From: an uncultured Eubacterium sp.
GTDB taxonomy: Bacteria > Bacillota > Clostridia > Lachnospirales > Lachnospiraceae
Length of the DNA: 46,070 nucleotides
Assembly: GCA_910577225.1 (NCBI GenBank)
Contig: CAJTMV010000003.1
Coordinates: 149,059-195,128 of the forward strand
Direction: 5' to 3'
The position numbers were made by a program, and so were the translations under genes. How positions within the stretch are numbered: position 1 is the first letter of the stretch; each line of letters starts with the position of its first letter. Below, in pieces: positions 44,516 through 46,070 of the stretch. The notes under the pieces were generated by a model. The model was not told the origin of the DNA, did no database searches, and was given only the letters and a program-made list of their open reading frames with translations.

Positions 44516-45180
44516 AAAACAAAAAGCCCGTTCTCTATGGATGGAATAATTAGTATGATATAAAAACGACTGTTCGGTTGCAATCGATATTTAAAATAGT
44601 AATGAGATGCTATACCGGTGCATATAACTCTGGATGTTAAAATTAAACACAAAAAAGACACCTTCAGCGAATACCGATGCCAGGATAAATAAATTATGCA
44701 AGAAGGTGTCCTTAAAGATAACATGAAACGATCTTATGTGGAAAGTATACAACATGTTTTTAGATAAAGCAGGTTCATAATAAAAAAGATAGAATTGCCT
44801 CTATCATCCATGTAGCGTGCACAAGGATTTTACATTCTTTTTAAAAGTACTTTGAACCCTAAATGCAGTTTTCGTTTTGGCTGAACTTGTATCGAGCGTG
44901 ATTAAGTAACTGTTTGTCTGCGGACGGAATGGTATGGTTGTTTATAGTGATGGTAAAAGCACAGGCAGTGAATGTAATTCGAATATCATTGTACTGTTTA
45001 GGTTTGGATTTGGTTAGATAGGATCGAAATGTCCTTTTCGTGTGTCTGAATAAAAGTGTCGGATAGCAAACAGTGGACGAGCAGCGGATAACTGATGGTA
45101 TGCGCAGGTGGCATTACTATATTATGGGTTGAGGGGGATCGCAATAACAATTTTGGACAGTAGTTATAGTTAATTTCATG
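44516..45180. other. Intergenic stretch without a recognised gene
   Basis: No supported gene. One inverted repeat, GACACCTTC (44657-44665)/GAAGGTGTC (44702-44710), encloses 36 bases; it might be a transcription end or the edge of an old mobile element. Confidence 0.45.
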
Positions 45181-45208
45181 AAATTGCCCCGCATTTAATA
45201 CCCAATCT

Positions 45209-45232
45209 CGCCGAAGACATAGTTTCGGCGCA
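45209..45232. other. Hairpin upstream of the XRE-type gene
   Basis: CGCCGAA and TTCGGCG form a seven-base-pair stem around an eight-base loop. No T-run follows, so its role is unknown. Confidence 0.4.
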
Positions 45233-45290
45233 TTTGGATCGGTGAATTGTAATCAGTAGGTAGTTTTTGTCATGATGTAGAATAAAATAC

Positions 45291-45319
45291 TTGACAAGTG
45301 TACGCTAACAACGTATACT
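45291..45319 (+). promoter_or_regulatory. Consensus promoter with embedded operator
   Basis: TTGACA (45291-45296), a 17-base spacer and TATACT (45314-45319). An inverted repeat, GTGTACG (45298-45304) and CGTATAC (45312-45318) with a seven-base centre, fills the spacer and overlaps the -10 box. This is a classic place for a repressor such as the XRE-type protein encoded just downstream. Confidence 0.8.
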
Positions 45320-45416
45320 TCAATTAAGCAATAATATATAACTTATTAGAGATACATATACTATTGAGAATAACTGACAGACATAGTAAATTAAAAAGAT
45401 GGAAGTGGCAGATAAA

Positions 45417-45701
45417 ATGGGTATGAAAGAGATAAGACAAAGGACTGGCTGGTCACAAAGTAAATTTGCAGAACATTTCGGTATTCCGGTAAGAACGCTG
45501 CAGCAATGGGAGCAGGGAAAAAGTGCGCCGCCTTCTTATGTAACAAGGATGATCGCTTATATTTTGGCGTTTGAAAAAATATTTGATAGTCAGGGAATGG
45601 AAGAACCAGATGGAAAGCAAAATACAGAAATTGGAAGAAGTTTTCAGGATAAGACGGAGCAAAAAGCTGTACAAAAACAAAATATCGAAAATGATTTATA
45701 A
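45417..45701 (+). CDS. Small XRE/HTH-type transcriptional regulator
   Basis: A 94-residue protein. Residues 1-55 form a helix-turn-helix (EIRQRTGWSQSKFAEHFGIPVRTLQQWEQGKSAPP), of the kind seen in HigA-like and NadS-like small regulators; the tail is polar. The start at 45417 is taken because GGAAGTGG lies eight bases upstream; the ATG at 45399 has only A-rich sequence before it. It lies 41 bases before an Rpn-family gene and may control that gene and itself through the palindrome in its promoter. Confidence 0.8.
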   Translation: MGMKEIRQRTGWSQSKFAEHFGIPVRTLQQWEQGKSAPPSYVTRMIAYILAFEKIFDSQGMEEPDGKQNTEIGRSFQDKTEQKAVQKQNIENDL

Positions 45702-45742
45702 GATAACAATATTTAAACGACTTATATCAGGAAGTGATAATA

Positions 45743-46070
45743 ATGACAGCAAAAAAGAAGATAAAACCGGACGCTGCGTTAAAAGATTTCTGGCGAGACA
45801 GGGAGCGGTTTGCGGACTTGTTTAACGGTACACTGTTCGGAGGGGAAAAAGTGCTGGATCCGCAAATACTTCAGGAAACGGATACGGATATGTCTACGGT
45901 AATAAAAACAAACGATCAGGCAGAAACGGTGGAACATTTTCCGGACGTGGTGAAAAAGAGCATGAACGGAGTGGATTTTATGCTCCTGGGGCTGGAAAAT
46001 CAGATGAAAATACATTATGCGATGCCGCTTCGGAACCTGACGGGAGAAACACTGGCGTATCTGAAAGAAT
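45743..46070 (+). CDS. Rpn-family nuclease/putative transposase, 3' end outside the window
   Basis: The first 109 residues of a protein of the Rpn/PD-(D/E)XK group: DFWRDRERFADLFNGTLFGGEKVLDP, then DFMLLGLENQMKIHYAMPLR with the Glu-Asn-Gln of the nuclease core. The start follows GGAAGTGATAA. It is co-directional with the XRE-type gene. It belongs to a different Rpn subgroup from the protein at 11241-12170 (no LKISNDFIF start). Confidence 0.8.
   Translation, partial: MTAKKKIKPDAALKDFWRDRERFADLFNGTLFGGEKVLDPQILQETDTDMSTVIKTNDQAETVEHFPDVVKKSMNGVDFMLLGLENQMKIHYAMPLRNLTGETLAYLKE

Noticed and set aside
43757..44724. Minus-strand frames with Phe/Ser-rich repeated peptides
   Set aside because: They arise from the purine-rich tandem repeat read backwards, break often, and have no ribosome binding sites.

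Overview
The window looks like a chromosome segment of a low-to-medium GC, Gram-positive gut anaerobe of the Clostridia, most likely the family Lachnospiraceae. Reasons: AGGAGG-type ribosome binding sites, Bce-type and NatAB-type ABC modules, Rpn-family nuclease genes, a zinc-ribbon MscL, and a large Ig-domain surface protein. The species cannot be read from the sequence.

Layout. 0-2.1 kb: a degenerate repeat, then a three-gene unit headed by a RelA/SpoT-domain alarmone synthetase with two unrecognised small partners. 2.2-6.1 kb: a TIGR01212-type radical SAM protein, MscL and a GH42 beta-galactosidase. 6.2-11.1 kb (minus strand): a BceRS-BceAB-type two-component/ABC module with a perfect BceR-like operator. 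11.2-12.2 kb: an Rpn-family nuclease. 12.4-15.4 kb: an MBOAT O-acyltransferase plus an SGNH partner. 15.4-18.4 kb (minus): XRE-TPR regulator, ABC ATPase and ABC-2 permease in one operon. 18.5-20.6 kb: a preQ1-I riboswitch candidate and terminator controlling queC, a queuosine-precursor transporter and queF.

20.8-35.8 kb is the most remarkable part: nine consecutive plus-strand genes. They encode a small membrane protein, a secreted/anchored vWA protein, a large tubulin/FtsZ-like protein, two proteins of unknown function, a zinc-ribbon GTPase, a large membrane-anchored protein resembling GTPase-associated proteins, a second vWA membrane protein, and a membrane-anchored SH3b plus amidase-fold protein that has lost its catalytic residues. 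The tubulin-like/vWA/GTPase core matches the predicted multicomponent membrane-remodelling system described for the FtsZ-like families by Makarova and Koonin (2010). The Gram-positive version seen here seems to replace OmpA-type wall anchors with a pseudo-amidase. I infer a cytoplasmic GTP-driven polymer and GTPase, linked through membrane proteins to vWA and wall-binding domains outside.

35.8-36.8 kb: a carbamate kinase. 37.1-41.7 kb: a 1521-residue S-layer-like surface protein with a strong promoter, ribosome binding site and terminator. 41.8-45.3 kb is a 3.5 kb stretch almost without genes, packed with several kinds of degenerate tandem repeats. It includes a second copy of the left-edge repeat and a small transcription unit for a hydrophobic peptide that resembles a type I toxin. 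45.3-46.07 kb: an XRE-type regulator with a self-operator-like promoter, and an Rpn-family gene cut by the window end.
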